Of a stretch of DNA of 34,134 nt, positions 1 through 11,939 are shown one piece after another. Source of the stretch: Rhynchosporium graminicola. Lineage: Eukaryota > Ascomycota > Leotiomycetes > Helotiales > Ploettnerulaceae. The stretch is from assembly GCA_900074885.1 (NCBI GenBank), contig FJUW01000107.1, positions 1 through 34,134 of the forward strand. The letters run 5' to 3'. The number at the start of each line of letters is the position of its first letter. The first letter of the stretch is position 1. Below the pieces are notes generated by a model. It ran no database searches, was not told where the DNA came from, and saw only the letters and a program-made list of their open reading frames with translations. Both the position numbers and the translations under genes were made by a program.

Positions 1-369
1 CTATAAGCTACTATAATCGGAATACTATCTAGCTACCCTCTGATATAATAAGGAGATAATTATAACTCTATTACTTTATAAATATAATATTAATCGATCT
101 TACTAAATCGACGCTAACGCGCGAGACTTAGTTATAAACTAGCTAGACTAATACTAATTATACTAAATAGTAGCGATATAGTATATTAACGTATTATCTT
201 TACCCTTTAACTTATTTCCGCTTATTACTAAGGAATCCGAACTCCTTTCCGCTCCGAATTTATCGAGAAAAGTACTTGCGCCGAAACTCTACTATAAGTA
301 CTCCTCTTAACTTCTAAGGATCTAGAAACTAGTTCCGATTTACTAAATTAATACTATAGCTTTTTACTT

Positions 370-3300
370 TAATATAAAATATAAAGGTTCTGAATTATTC
401 TTTACTAGTATCTACGAGATAGACTGCTTCTTATAAGACTATCTAAATAGCGACTCTCCTAAGGATCCTGATACTGAATAACTTATAGCTGAAAAGCTAC
501 TAGAATAGTATTATACCCTTAAAGAAGCCTTTTCTAAGCGGGATTCTAATATTCTTCTACTATATTACTTATACGATTATAAAATTATTCTAGAAGAACT
601 ATTACTTAATATATATTCGCTCTTATATTAGTAATCTACAGACGAATTATAAGTAACTAAGGAATATCTTATAGAGAACTTAGATAAAGGATTTATCGAA
701 TCTAGCTAAAGTCCCTTTATATTATTTATACTATTTATTAAGAAAGCCGATAGAGGATTACGCTTCTATATCGATTATTATAAGTTTAATACGATTACTC
801 GAAAGGATTCCTACTTAATACTTAGGATCGATAAGCTCTTAACTTATATATCTAAAGTAGTAATCTTTATTAAACTAGATATCCGAGTAGTATTTAATTA
901 TATCTATATAAACCCTGAATCCGAGGAATATATTACCTTCCGAACCCGCTTCGGATCCTATAAATATAAAGTATTACCTTTCGAGCTCTATAACAGACCT
1001 AGTATATACTAGCGATATATAAATAATATACTACTAGACTACTTAGATAATTTCTATATAGCTTACTTAGATAATATCCTTATATACTCAGAAACGCTCT
1101 AAGAATATAAGGAATATATCAAATTAGTACTATAACGCTTAATAGATACCGGACTTTAAGTAGATATTAAGAAAAGCGAATTCTATATTACTCGGACTAA
1201 ATACCTTAGATATATTATTATTACTAACGGAATCGAGCTAGATCCCGAGAAGGTAATACCGTTAGTAGACTAGAAGTACCCCGAAACGGTAATAGCTATA
1301 AAATCCTTCTTAGGATTCTATAGGTTCTATTATTAATTTATTCGGAATTTCGGCCTTATCGCTAAACCTCTCTTAGTGCTTACTCGGCCTATAGTACTAT
1401 AGAATTTTACTAACGATTATAAGAAGTCCTTCGACGATTTATATTAATAGCTACTATTAGTATAGAAACTATACTATTTCGACTCTAAATTATAAACTAA
1501 ACTAGAAACTAATACTTCTAATAGTATAATAGCTAGAGTTATCTCCTAATTATATAAAGATAACTAGTAGTATCTAATTAGATTCTACTCTTATATTCTT
1601 AATAAATATAAACTAAACTAGGAGATCTATAATAAGGAGCTATATACTATTATTAAGTCTTTCTAGAAATAGAGATCGGAACTTATATCTCTACGACGCT
1701 ATACCGGCGTATATACGGACTATCGATCCTTAGAATACTTTATAACTACTAAGGTCCTAACTAGTAAGTAAGCTAGATAAATAGAATTCCTTTCCGAATT
1801 CAACTTTTAAATTATATATACACTTAGTAAAGATAACGCTAAAGCTAATATCTTTAGCTATAGGGAATAAGATCTAAAGATATAGGAATAATAGAAATAG
1901 GATAATAGATCTCGGGTTTTATTACCTTTAGATTACTTAGACTCTAGGATTAATACGGAATTAGCTAAGTATTATATCGATTAAATTAGTTATATATACC
2001 TAATATCGCTAGGGACTAATATACTACCGGAACCTATACGTAACTCCTTTAATTTGATCGAGAAACTATACTAATTTAATTAAGAATTATTCTCTAATAA
2101 ACGGAATATATTAGGAGATAGCTATACTATTAATAATAGTTTACTACTTTATAATAATTATCTATACGTATAACGCTATACCTTACTATATACCTATTTA
2201 ATTAGCGAAATCTACGATTAAGTTTCCTCTGCTTATTCGAATACTTATAAGACTACCGAAATGATTTCTACTTATTACTACTAGAAAGGACTTATATTAG
2301 ATATAAAACAGTATACTTATAATTACTACTCCTATTAGTACTCTTATCCGAAGTAAACGAAATAGTAAGGATTCCTCTACCTATTACTAGTACCTAGCTA
2401 CCTTATGTAGTACTTAGCTATAGATTTTAAGGACTTCCCGCCTAATAACTAAGGATTTAATAGGATATTAGTATTTATTAACCGCTTAGGGAAAGACTCC
2501 GTATCGATACTATACTACTATAATATCGATACCTGCGGGATAGTAATATTATTTATCTAATAGATATATCGTTTCGGATATACTCTTAAGTTAATTATAT
2601 CCGACTAAGGAGCTTAGTTAGTCTTATTCTTCTAGTAAGAGTTTTACTATATAATTAGAGTTAAGGTTAAGCTCTCTACTTCTTTCTACTAGTAAACTAA
2701 TAGATAAATAGAGATTATAAATTAGTATATTAATTAACGCCTTAGACCTTTTATTAATTACTACTAGAGTAACTAGGGCGAACTACTACCGATAATAGAC
2801 CGCGCCTAAGTAACCTTACTTTATGACTCTATCGGTATAACGCTATATACTCTTAAATATAATATATTACTACGGAATAGCTAGGACTAGAAGTAACTTA
2901 CCGGATCGATACCGTAAGAGAAGCTTAATTATACTAATACTAAATCTCTAGCTAAACGTACTAAATCCGCTATCGAGGTTATAAAAGCTAATATACTAGT
3001 TACCTAGTATAGAATAAGCGCTATAACTGACCCGAAACGGCATAGTATCGACTAGGAAGTTAAAGATAAGGTATTTCTCTCTATAAGGAACCTTAAGAAT
3101 TACTAGCTAAGTAAGAAGCTATCTAGTCTCTAGGTAGGACTATACTAAGTCCTAGCTAAGATCGGATACTCTTATAAGCTAGATTTACCCCCGGGATCTT
3201 CTATTTATAATATATTCGCTCCCGAATTACTCTTTAAGGACCCGGACGACTTATTACTAAGCTAGGAGTTACTAAACTTACCTCCGGAGGTTATTACTAC

Positions 3301-3565
3301 TTAAGAAGAATAAGAGTTATAAGATATACTTACTATACGGCTCTTAAGAGGTAATCTAAAGTATTAAGTTAGTTAGCTAAGCTACGACCCGGACTTAACT
3401 TAGTATAACGCTTCTGATCTAATAAGTACTCCGTATAAGCTTAGAGACTTCTACGCTACTAATTTAAGTAAACCTAGACCTCTACGTAGACTAGATCAGT
3501 AGATTAAGGCCTAAGAAGACGGAATAGATAACTATAATTACTTAGAGAATAATAAGCTATTATAA
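370..3565 (+). pseudogene. pol: pol polyprotein remnant: RT, RNase H, integrase, chromodomain
   Basis: Read in one + frame. An N-terminal linker ends about 700. RT covers about 700-1400, with the YxDD box at 1064-1075 reading YLDN. RNase H covers about 1480-1870 and includes a TDYRSLEYF motif at about 1717-1743. The integrase core has an AIDF motif near 2420 and ISD followed by a stop and GA near 2600, matching the first two acidic residues of the DDE triad. The integrase tail contains PPG and a long basic stretch near 3190. A chromodomain lies at about 3304-3480, with a motif around YDPD and YNASD. Stops are almost all TAA or TAG at positions where the family has Gln or Trp. In the family the protein reverse-transcribes and integrates the element; here it is dead. 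The 5' limit is approximate. Confidence 0.88.
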
Positions 3566-3629
3566 TCACTAGTATTAGAATTTATTACTAAGGATAATCC
3601 CCCGATTATACTCCGTAATAACGCTATAT

Positions 3630-4740
3630 CTAAAACTCTACTTCTTTAACTATCTCTACTTTATTAGCTTTCTCCCTTAAGTTCTCCGGAGCTTCTAGTA
3701 AATCTAGAATATCTAGAACCGGAACTATTATATCTAACTCCTTACCTAAATCTACTAATATAGCCCTAGTAGTAGACCGAGTATAATAGCTAATCCTACG
3801 GGCTTTCTTCTTTAGAGAGAGTCTAGGAGTATCTAGATCCGACGCTATCTCTGAACTAGAAGATAAATTCCTCTTTCCCTTAGTATTAGATATCGTAGCC
3901 TTAAATATAGCTTTCTTCATAAATTCCCGTATAATACTATTTAACTCCTTCGTCTGCTTTAACGTCGTTTATACTATTAACCTAGACTTTACCGAATCGA
4001 TTATCAGAAGATCTAAATCCTATATCGCGTTAGTATTATACTAGTATCTAAGAGTTTAAGATTATAACTTATTACCTTAATAAACTCTAACTTCTTAAAT
4101 ACTTTCTCTATAGAACGCTTTAAAGCCTAAGTCTCTACTAATTATATAGTAGTAATCTCTAATATAGTAGTAAGAGTAGTAGATTTCGCGAGATAATAGA
4201 TCTAATTAATAGCCTTATAAGTAGCTATAATACTACTCCGATTTAGCTCCGCGTCTTTAGTTTCGCCGCTAAGAAGTAAACCGGATAGAATAGTATACTC
4301 TATATTAATATAGTTAAGTAACTATAACGCGTTAGTATATATAACTACGTTTAGATTCAAGTAACTTATATACTTATAATTACTCTTTAACACTGAATAA
4401 TACTTATAAAGCTTAGAGTTAAGCTTATTAAATAAGTATAAGAGTTCTAAAACAGGAGTATTATTATACTTTATCTTAAGGAAAGCGCGAATATATCGTA
4501 AGTAATATATATAATACGCCGCTGAAAGAGTACCGGCAGGAACTAGTAAAGGTACTATAAGAGTTAGCGTTATAGATCTATAAAACCCTCGTACCGCACT
4601 TAAGGACTATCCTTAAAACTAAGATAGGAAACTTACTTATATTAAGAGAAGAGTCGATTAGGTCGATTAATATATAAGATTATAGTAGACTACTATAGTA
4701 CTTAGTAATAATACCTACTCTAGGAGCTATATCGTAGTCT
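3630..4740 (-). pseudogene. Antisense coding region inside element A, unknown product
   Basis: On the strand opposite to pol, between the chromodomain and the polypurine tract, a coherent protein of roughly 300-360 residues can be read. One - frame from about 4610 to 4010 has few stops. It includes a hydrophobic stretch near 4590-4530, aromatic and leucine-rich text, and a basic helix-like segment near 4125-4060. A second frame is open from 3920 to 3630 (96 codons, ATG at 3918-3920) with a Ser-rich then KKKARR-type basic patch. The frame change at about 4030-3925 could be an intron or an indel. Upstream of 4610 another frame looks open to about 4740. I do not recognise the product. Amino-acid composition and the TAA/TAG-only stops argue for real former coding, not a shadow, since the + strand has no comparable frame here. 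Confidence 0.5.
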
Positions 4741-4810
4741 AGGGAGAGTAAACTTATAAGTTAAAGTAGTAATCGCGGTTGAAAAAGAAAGGCTCTAATA
4801 TTAATAAACC

Positions 4811-4830
4811 CCTTCCTTTATATACCCTAC
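4811..4830 (-). promoter_or_regulatory. Possible TATA box for the antisense gene
   Basis: The minus strand reads GGGTATATAAAGGA here, a good TATA-like element about 80-200 bases upstream of the antisense coding region. No other promoter signal was seen. TATA-like strings are common in RIP-mutated DNA, so this is weak, but the flanking G-rich bases are not typical of background. Confidence 0.3.
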
Positions 4831-5070
4831 GCCCTACTTAAACTTAACTCTTACTATAAATAGATAAAGTAAATACCGCTTACCGCCCGATTTAGAAGCT
4901 ACGACTAATATAGTACTATTACAGCGACGTAACTAGTTAGAACCTGATAAAGAATTTACTACTACTAAAGAGCGGCTAGCGCTTATTACGCGAATATCAA
5001 CGAAAACAGTTATAATAAAGACTAATTCTAGTATAAACTATAACTTTCCGAGCTTGGGGTTAAGCTCTTC

Positions 5071-5083
5071 TTAGGAGGGGGGT
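5071..5083 (+). other. Polypurine tract of element A
   Basis: A purine run (AGGAGGGGGG) ends two bases before the LTR, the expected primer site for plus-strand DNA synthesis. The same arrangement (purine run, then TAAT, then the LTR) precedes the 3' LTRs of TRIM-1 and TRIM-2. Confidence 0.75.
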
Positions 5084-5085
5084 AA

Positions 5086-5353
5086 TATAACGATAGCTTA
5101 CCTAAATATTATATGAGAAGAAGGATAGATAATAGGGCCTAAGTTCATAGGTATCCCGGCAGAACTAGTATCCGACCCGGTATAGTATCGGACTAGTACC
5201 GGCGCATATATATAAGATACTTTATACTCTATCTCTCTTCTTCTTCCTTCCTTATCTTTTTATTTCTTTCGTAGTAGACTATATAAGATCGCTCTTAGCC
5301 TCCCTACTCGTTTATTCTTGCTTGTATACCGCCTTGAGTCTTGTATCGTTACA
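5086..5353 (+). repeat. 3' LTR of element A
   Basis: The LTR is 268 bp. It begins TATAACGA and ends TCGTTACA, imperfect inverted ends that become TGTAACGA/TCGTTACA if one G-to-A change is undone. A TATA-like CTATATAAG lies at 5279-5287. The last ~85 bp, from the TATA-like site to the end, are nearly identical to the ends of all TRIM LTRs at 22.8-33.3 kb. The 5' partner LTR is outside the window, so the start is judged from the terminal repeat and the polypurine tract only. Confidence 0.8.
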
Positions 5354-6544
5354 GGTAGTCTTCTACGGCTAATATGCTTAAAAACTTCCTTAATCTATAG
5401 CTTGCTATATCAGTAGTAATATCTACTTCCGATAGTAAGTCGTTTAAGAAGTATAGAAATATATTACTTCTTAGCGAAGGAGAGTTAGAGTATATATAAA
5501 AGTACTTACGAATCTTCGATATATTCGTTAAAACTACAATAAAATTATAAGCTAAGAAATATCCGACTATATATTATCTAGTTCCGGAAGTCTATAAGAT
5601 ATATATTAAACTAGAGACTATAAGAGATAGTCTAAACTTAGTAAGTACTTCTTTATCTTTAATCTCTATAATATAATATACTAATATTTATAGGAACCTT
5701 TTACTTCAGCTATTAATAAAGGAATCGCTAAGCTCCGAAAGTATTATCTAAAGACTAGTATTACTGAGAATAATAAAGCTTTATATATAAGCTTAATTCT
5801 CGATCCTCGAATTAAAATAGACGGATTGAGTCTAGCAGGACTTAGTAATAGACTTATAAGCGATATTAAGTGAAAATTTTAAGAGGAATATAATTTATAA
5901 GTCTTCTTTATATTATATATACTAAAATAAATACTAATTTAAATAGTCTAAAGGTTCAAGCTAATATAGATCTCCCTATGCCTAATAGGGAGATAATACC
6001 TATCGAAGACGAAGACGATATATATATATACGAAGAAGAAGAAGAAATCGACGAATTAGAGTCTTATTTAGAAGAAAGAAGATCGAATATTAAAGTTAGT
6101 ATATAACCTTTTTTATAATCTTTCATATATATATATAAGATATTAATATAAGCTATAGGTTAAGCCTTTAGACTATTAGGCTATTAATAGAGATAGATAT
6201 CTGATATTATCTTTATTAGTACAGAGATATTTACAAATTCCGGCTACTTCGGCGCCCTCGGAAAGATTCTTTAGTCTTAGAGCTTTAATTATTAATAAGC
6301 TAAGAAATAGACTATCTAAAGATACTTTCGAGGAGATTAGCTTATTAAAAAGCTAGGGTGTTATATTCGACTTAAAAGAAGAGGAGAAGGAGATAGAGCA
6401 GGCTAATAATAGAGAAGATTTCTTTCTTATAAGTTAGATTAGAAGAGAATTATATTATATATCTTATTTCTTTATTAATTATATATATACTTTTGATTAG
6501 TAAGATTTAATTTATTTTATTTATCTCTATATAGCTTATATAGC
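5354..6544 (+). mobile_element. hAT DNA transposon, left part
   Basis: This segment carries a hAT transposase remnant and is bounded on the left by the 3' LTR of element A and on the right by the 5' LTR of element B. Its right part resumes after 13278, as shown by the ATAGC duplication flanking element B. No terminal inverted repeat was found: the left end is missing or lies beyond element A. Confidence 0.75.
5385..6430 (+). pseudogene. hAT-family transposase remnant
   Basis: The + strand translation through stops matches the C-terminal half of a hAT transposase. A segment near 5450-5640 has the YPT...VPEVYKIY spacing typical of the family. Near 5720-5840 a helix is followed by ALYISLILDPRIK, the usual block before the dimerisation domain. 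An acidic run (poly-Asp/Glu) lies at 6003-6080. At about 6225-6357 the dimerisation domain is clear: IPATSAPSERFFS, then LRNRLSKDTFEEI and LLKSWGV, with one Trp codon now TAG. The family excises and reinserts DNA by a DDE/RNase H-like mechanism. The N-terminal zinc-finger part is not seen. Several Gln/Trp codons are TAA or TAG, and frames shift between blocks, so this copy is inactive. Confidence 0.82.
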
Positions 6545-6712
6545 TGTAAGGGGCGAGCCCCAGGATTAAGCACCGGCGATACCTATGCTTACTAAGCCTA
6601 GCGGCACCCGCATATTTTCCTTTAGAGCTAGGCTAGAACCTGACTCTCTCTTATATCGAACTTCTTAAATACTATACTTAACTATCTGCGTACGTATTAC
6701 TTATTCGTAATA
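6545..6712 (+). repeat. 5' LTR of element B
   Basis: The LTR starts TGTAAGGGGC and ends CGTAATA. It aligns over its whole length with 13111-13278; the differences I saw are transitions, as RIP produces. The region 6713-6733 after it should hold the primer binding site, but I could not match it to a tRNA. Confidence 0.9.
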
Positions 6713-6789
6713 TTAAGTTCGATTAAAATAAGCTAACTTATTCCTATAGTATTTACGCTAGATACTAGAATAGACCTATTAGAGAATAT

Positions 6790-7890
6790 AAGCCCTTAAT
6801 AGAAGGACTCTAACGACGAACTGCAGCGTATTATATAAGAGATATACGAGCGCTAGCTCCTAATAGAGACTGAGCTAGTAAATACGCGTATTACCCTAGA
6901 GGCGTCAGAGGCCGAAAGACTTAGATAGGCGCCTAGATCTAATAATACTAAAGACTTATCGTCTTCGAGTGCCCTGATAAAAACCCTTATCGAGTCTCTT
7001 ATAGTATCTTAGTCGAGCTCTAATAGAGAACTATCGGGCTCTAGCAGATAAATACCGCTTACTTAGGACGGACGTACAGATACCTTTCGAGATTATCTCC
7101 TAAGACTAAGAAGTTCTTATTATATACGCTCCGCTTAAAAGCTATCTCTCTCTGCTAACTATTACTAGGATACTATTTACGATACTCTCTTATAGCGCGA
7201 ATAAGCTTATATATAATACTTCTAGGAGAAGGGAAGCCCGATAGATAATAAGGACCCCGAAGCTTTCTTCGCGTAGCTTAATAAAATATTCGCGGATAGT
7301 AATAAGCGAGCTAAGGCCCTCGAATAGCTTACGAATATAAGGTACTCTATAGGATAGCTCTAGTATAAGCACTAGCTAGAATTCGACGAACTCCTACTAA
7401 GCGCTAAAGAAGAGAGCTAAGAAGATAATATAAAGATAAGTTACTTTCGGAACACGTTTTTAAACCTTATCCGAATATATATAGCCTCTATAGCTAAGAC
7501 TACAGATTACTACGAATTTACTAAGGAAATAGAATAGATTATAACTAACCTCGAAGAGATAGATTAGTTTAAAGTATCGAATAAGAGGTAGAATAATAAG
7601 AATAAGAACTCTAGGATAAATATAGCGGATTATATATATCTCTAGAAAGCCCCTATAAAAGCTAAGGTTAATACTAATAAGGATATAGTAATAGTATTAG
7701 CGCGTATAGTAAGAAACTGAGAAAGGAATAGTAGAGCTTATAATAATTCCGATAGTAAATAAAGAGCTAAATAGATAGACGCGGCCGAATAAGAGAGACG
7801 CTATAAGAAAAAGCTCTATTTCTACTATAGAGTATCCGGGTATTATATCTATAATTACCTATATGCCTTAGTAATATAACTTGCTATAAT
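6790..7890 (+). pseudogene. gag: gag remnant of element B with converted zinc knuckle
   Basis: The + frame reads as a Gag capsid-like protein, charged and helix-rich from about 7060 to 7600. A basic linker follows, then a nucleocapsid zinc knuckle at 7817-7858. The CX2CX4HX4C spacing is exact, but all four ligands are now Tyr codons (7817, 7826, 7841, 7856). Gag packages the element RNA. Stops are TAG or TAA at expected Gln/Trp positions. The start is approximate because ATG codons have been removed by TpG loss. Confidence 0.75.
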
Positions 7891-8579
7891 TAATATAATA
7901 GGACTATTACTAGAGGATAATAATAACGTATTAGATCCCGCTCTTTTAAAGTTAGGAAAAGACTAACTCCCTCTTAAAGTTAGGAGCTAAGAGTAGATAA
8001 AGTATTAGTAAAAGGATAAAGTAAATTTAAAGAGCTTATAAATAGAAACCTTATATATATAGATATAGTCCTTTAAGAAACGTTCGGAATATTTACTCTT
8101 ATTAATAAAGGATACTAGTACTATACTATAATAAATAAAGACCTTATAGAAGGTCTTAGTCTTATATATATAAGCTATAGAACTTATAAGATAAAAGGCG
8201 CTTTAAAAGCTATACGGAACTTAAGGACTAAAAGAATAGTCAGGTTCTAAATGAAAATCGTAAGGTTCCGCTAAAGGGTCTACATATATATAGTACTAAA
8301 ACTAGCTTTTCTATTAATCTTAGAGAACCTGTAGAAAGCGTAAAATAAGATTAGAATAATACTTAAAAAATAATAGTACTATTATAGCCTAGTAAAGAAA
8401 TAAGTAATAAAAGGATATAACTACTACTTATATATAGATAATAGTAATTATACCTTAGTATCTGCTACGATATTAGAGGATATAAAGATATCCCTTTAGA
8501 ATAAAGAAAAGTTAACCTTAGACTAACTTAAAAATATTCTCCTTTCGGAGATATAAGATATAGCTTTACTCTTTTCTAA

Positions 8580-11500
8580 GTAGGAAGTAAAGAAACTAGC
8601 TTCTTATCGACCGAGTATTAACTATCGAATCGATATCTCCGAATAATCAGATAAGTCTCTTATTATTTTACTATAGGGTCCGCTATATAGTATATCTAAA
8701 GATAAATTACTAGCGCTAAGAAAGTTATTAAATAGCTTCTTAGAAAAAGGATATATCCAGCTTAGTACTTTAGAAATAGTAGCTCTTATCCTTTTTATAC
8801 GGAAACCCGAGGGAGGTCTAAGGTTCTATTATAACTATCGAGCGCTGAATACTATTACGAAGCTAAACCGGTACCTTTTACTATTAATACTAGAGACCTT
8901 ATAGAACCTTACGAGTACTAAATAACTTATAAAGATAGATATAGTTTTAGTATTTTATTAAATACGTATAGCGTTAGGTCACGAGTATAAAATAGCCTTT
9001 CGTATAAGATTTAGGTCTTTTGAATAGCTCGTATATCCTTTTAGATTATTAGGAGCTCCGGTGAGTTTCTAGTAGTATATTAATAGTTTATTAAGAGAAT
9101 AATTAGATAACTTTACCTCGGCTTATATAGATAATATAATTATTTACTCGAATAGCTCTAGAGAAGACTACTTCGAAAAGGTACGAACTATTCTTTATAA
9201 GCTTTAAGATAGTAAACTATACTTAGATCCCGGAAAGAGTAAGTTCGCTCGTAAGAAGCTTAAATATCTAGGATTTATTATATATACTAATAGAAAAGGT
9301 ATAAGTTCTAATCTAGAAAAGGTAATAGTAATTAAGAACTAAGCGTAACTTAAGACCTAAAAAGAGATATGATATTTCTTAGGATTTATAAACTTCTACT
9401 GAATATTTATAATAAACTACTTAAAGCTAGTTATACTCTTAATAGTATTAATAGGGAAGAGTCGCTTATTCTCCTAGGGAAAACTAGAAGAGAAAGTATT
9501 TAAGACTCTAATAGAGAAGTTTTATAAGACTCTAGTACTTATATACTAGGATCTGAGACTTTAGATATTCTTAGAGACTAATTATAATAGATTCGTAATA
9601 GGAAGCGCTCTCTTATAAGAAAATAATAGAGTCTAATGACTAGTAGCCTTCTTTACTTAGAAGCTGAATAAAGCCGAAATTAATTATAATATCTACGATA
9701 AGGAGATACTAGTAGTAATTACTTACTTGAAATTCTGGGCCCTTAAGTTAAAAGTATATAGCTCCTTTATAATTTAGATAGATTATAAGAACCTTAAGTA
9801 TTCTATAACTAAGTAATAGCTATTAGAGCGTTAAGTACGCTAGTATAAGACCTTAGTACTATTCTAGTTTACTTTAGTATATAAGCTAGGATCTGAAGCT
9901 ATTATCCTAGATACCTTATTATAAAAGAAATAAGATATATTAAGGGAAAGTAATATAAACTCGAGGTTCTATAGGTTTTTAGACCCGGATTACGTAGTGA
10001 ACTAGCTTACTTTAGAAAAGAAAGATAGAGTAAGAATAATAACTATATTAACTTAGTCGGATTATAATATAAACTCGAGGTTCCGCAGGTTTTTAGACTT
10101 AGAACGCGTAATATATTAGCTAGCTTTAGAAGAAGAAAATAAGATAAGAGTAGTACTTATATTTACTTAGCTATTAATTATACTCTCTAGTTAGGTCCTT
10201 ACCTTAGACCTAGCAGTATTTAGAAGTCCTTTCTAGGATAAAGAATTAAACGACTTATAAGATACTATAATATAAGAGAATATAATATATTAAACTATAT
10301 TTTACTTATTATAAGATAAGGCTTAATCTTTCCTAAGTAAAATTAAGATTAAAATCTAAGTAAGCGACTATAGTATAGATATAAAGAACTACTTATATTA
10401 CTATAGAAAGTTATAAGTATTAAGCGCTCTAGTTATACTAGAGTCCGACCATAAAGTAATAGACCTTAAGACTCTCGAAAATAATACTCTAAGGATAAAG
10501 CTTATTTAGTCTATTTATAACTCCCTAGTCTATAGTTATCTAGAGTAAGACTCTATTATATTAATACTAAGACGCTTCTTCTACTAGCTACTATAGTCGA
10601 GGTATATAAGATAATTCTTAAGGAATTATAATTATTATAGAAGAAATAAAGTATAAAGGGAATATAAGTATAAACTCCTAAGACTACTACTAGTTCCTAA
10701 CTAATTCTTCTAGGAGATATCTATAGACTTTATAACTAACTTACTAAACTCTTAAGGTAATTATTACCTTTAGGTAATTAAAAACTAGTTAAGTAAATAA
10801 GTAGTTATCGAAGCGATACTTAGTATAAAAGCAGAGGAATACGCTAAGAAATTCATAGAATACTAAGTAAGAAACTATAAGATATTATAAGCGATTATAA
10901 GCGATAGAGGTACTAACTAGATAAGTATATTCTAAAAGACCTTTTATTACTTAATTAGTATATAATAAAGACTTAGCTCCGGATACTATCTATAAACTAA
11001 TAGAGGACTAGAAAAGCTAAATTAAGATATTTAAGCTTATCTACGAAACTTTATTAACTAAGAATAATCTAACTAAAAAAAGTAGCTTCCTATAGCTTAG
11101 TTAGTATTAAACGGATATTACTATACGGGCCTCGGGATAAGCTTATTCTTTACTATATATAAGTACGAAGCGCTATTACTTATATTATTAGAGATAGAAC
11201 TCGAGATTAACTTCTAGCTACTATCGAGCGAATAAGCGATAGTATTCGTAAAGAAGATAAAAAAGATTACTAACTTATACTAGTCGAATATAGTAGTATC
11301 CGCCTAGAAATAAGAGGATAGTACTAATAGAATAAGGACCTTAGCTCTAGTATACTAGAAAGGAGATAAGGTATAATTAGATCTATATAACTACCGGATA
11401 AATCGACTAAAAAAGAGTCTTAATATAAAGTACGCTAAATACGTAATAGATAAAGTATTATTACTAGTAGCTATTCGTCTATCTAGGGTCCTTAGTAATA

Positions 11501-11880
11501 TTCACTTAGTATTCTATATAGATCTATTATAACTAGTAAGCTATAATCTATTACTTAGGTAAGAGACTAACGATAGTTAACCGGGGCTTATATTATTCGA
11601 GACTTACGAAGAATAATAAGTAAAGGAGATTCTTTATATTAAAGATAAATCGAGGAGAAAAGGGAAAGGTAAGAAGATACTAGTAAAGTAGGCGAGTTAC
11701 TATGAACTTATATAAGAACTTATTAAAGACTTATTAGATACTATAGCTATAGACGAGTTCGAAAGTAAGTATAAAGATATTAAATACTATAATAGACTTA
11801 GATAAGTATAAGAGAAAAAGAAGAATAAGAGAGGATCTAATTAGTTTTAAGTAAGTTATAAGTATTAATAAGAAGAGTCC
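8580..11880 (+). pseudogene. pol: pol remnant of element B: RT, RNase H, integrase
   Basis: RT is at about 8620-9310: a GLRFYYNYRALN block at 8815-8850 is followed by YIDNIIIYS at 9124-9150, where the second catalytic Asp of YxDD is Asn. RNase H is at about 9560-9870, with a block like TNYNRFVIGSAL then NYNIYDKEIL near 9690. Integrase lies roughly at 10590-11800, with a spacer and a basic tail ending near 11880. The family protein copies the element RNA into DNA and inserts it. Dozens of TAA/TAG stops at Gln/Trp positions make it inactive. I did not see a convincing chromodomain, unlike element A. Confidence 0.83.
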
Positions 11881-11939
11881 AGATTTCTTTTATATTATTT
11901 TATTAATTCTAAAAAGTAATATAACTTAATAAATTTCCT

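Larger units (their letters stand above)
1..5353 (+). mobile_element. Ty3/gypsy chromovirus, element A, 5' end outside window
   Basis: This is the 3' part of a long LTR retrotransposon. Conceptual translation of the + strand through TAA/TAG stops gives, in order, reverse transcriptase, RNase H, integrase and a chromodomain. An antisense coding region, a purine-rich tract and a 3' LTR follow. The domain order RT-RH-IN is that of Ty3/gypsy; a C-terminal chromodomain marks the chromovirus lineage. The 5' LTR and most of gag lie left of the window. The sequence is strongly RIP-mutated, so no product can be made. The 3' LTR abuts hAT sequence directly, which suggests insertion into or beside that transposon. 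Confidence 0.9.

Noticed and set aside
7190..7372. 60-codon minus-strand frame
   Set aside because: It lies antisense to the gag text of element B, which reads better on the + strand; chance opening in AT-rich DNA.
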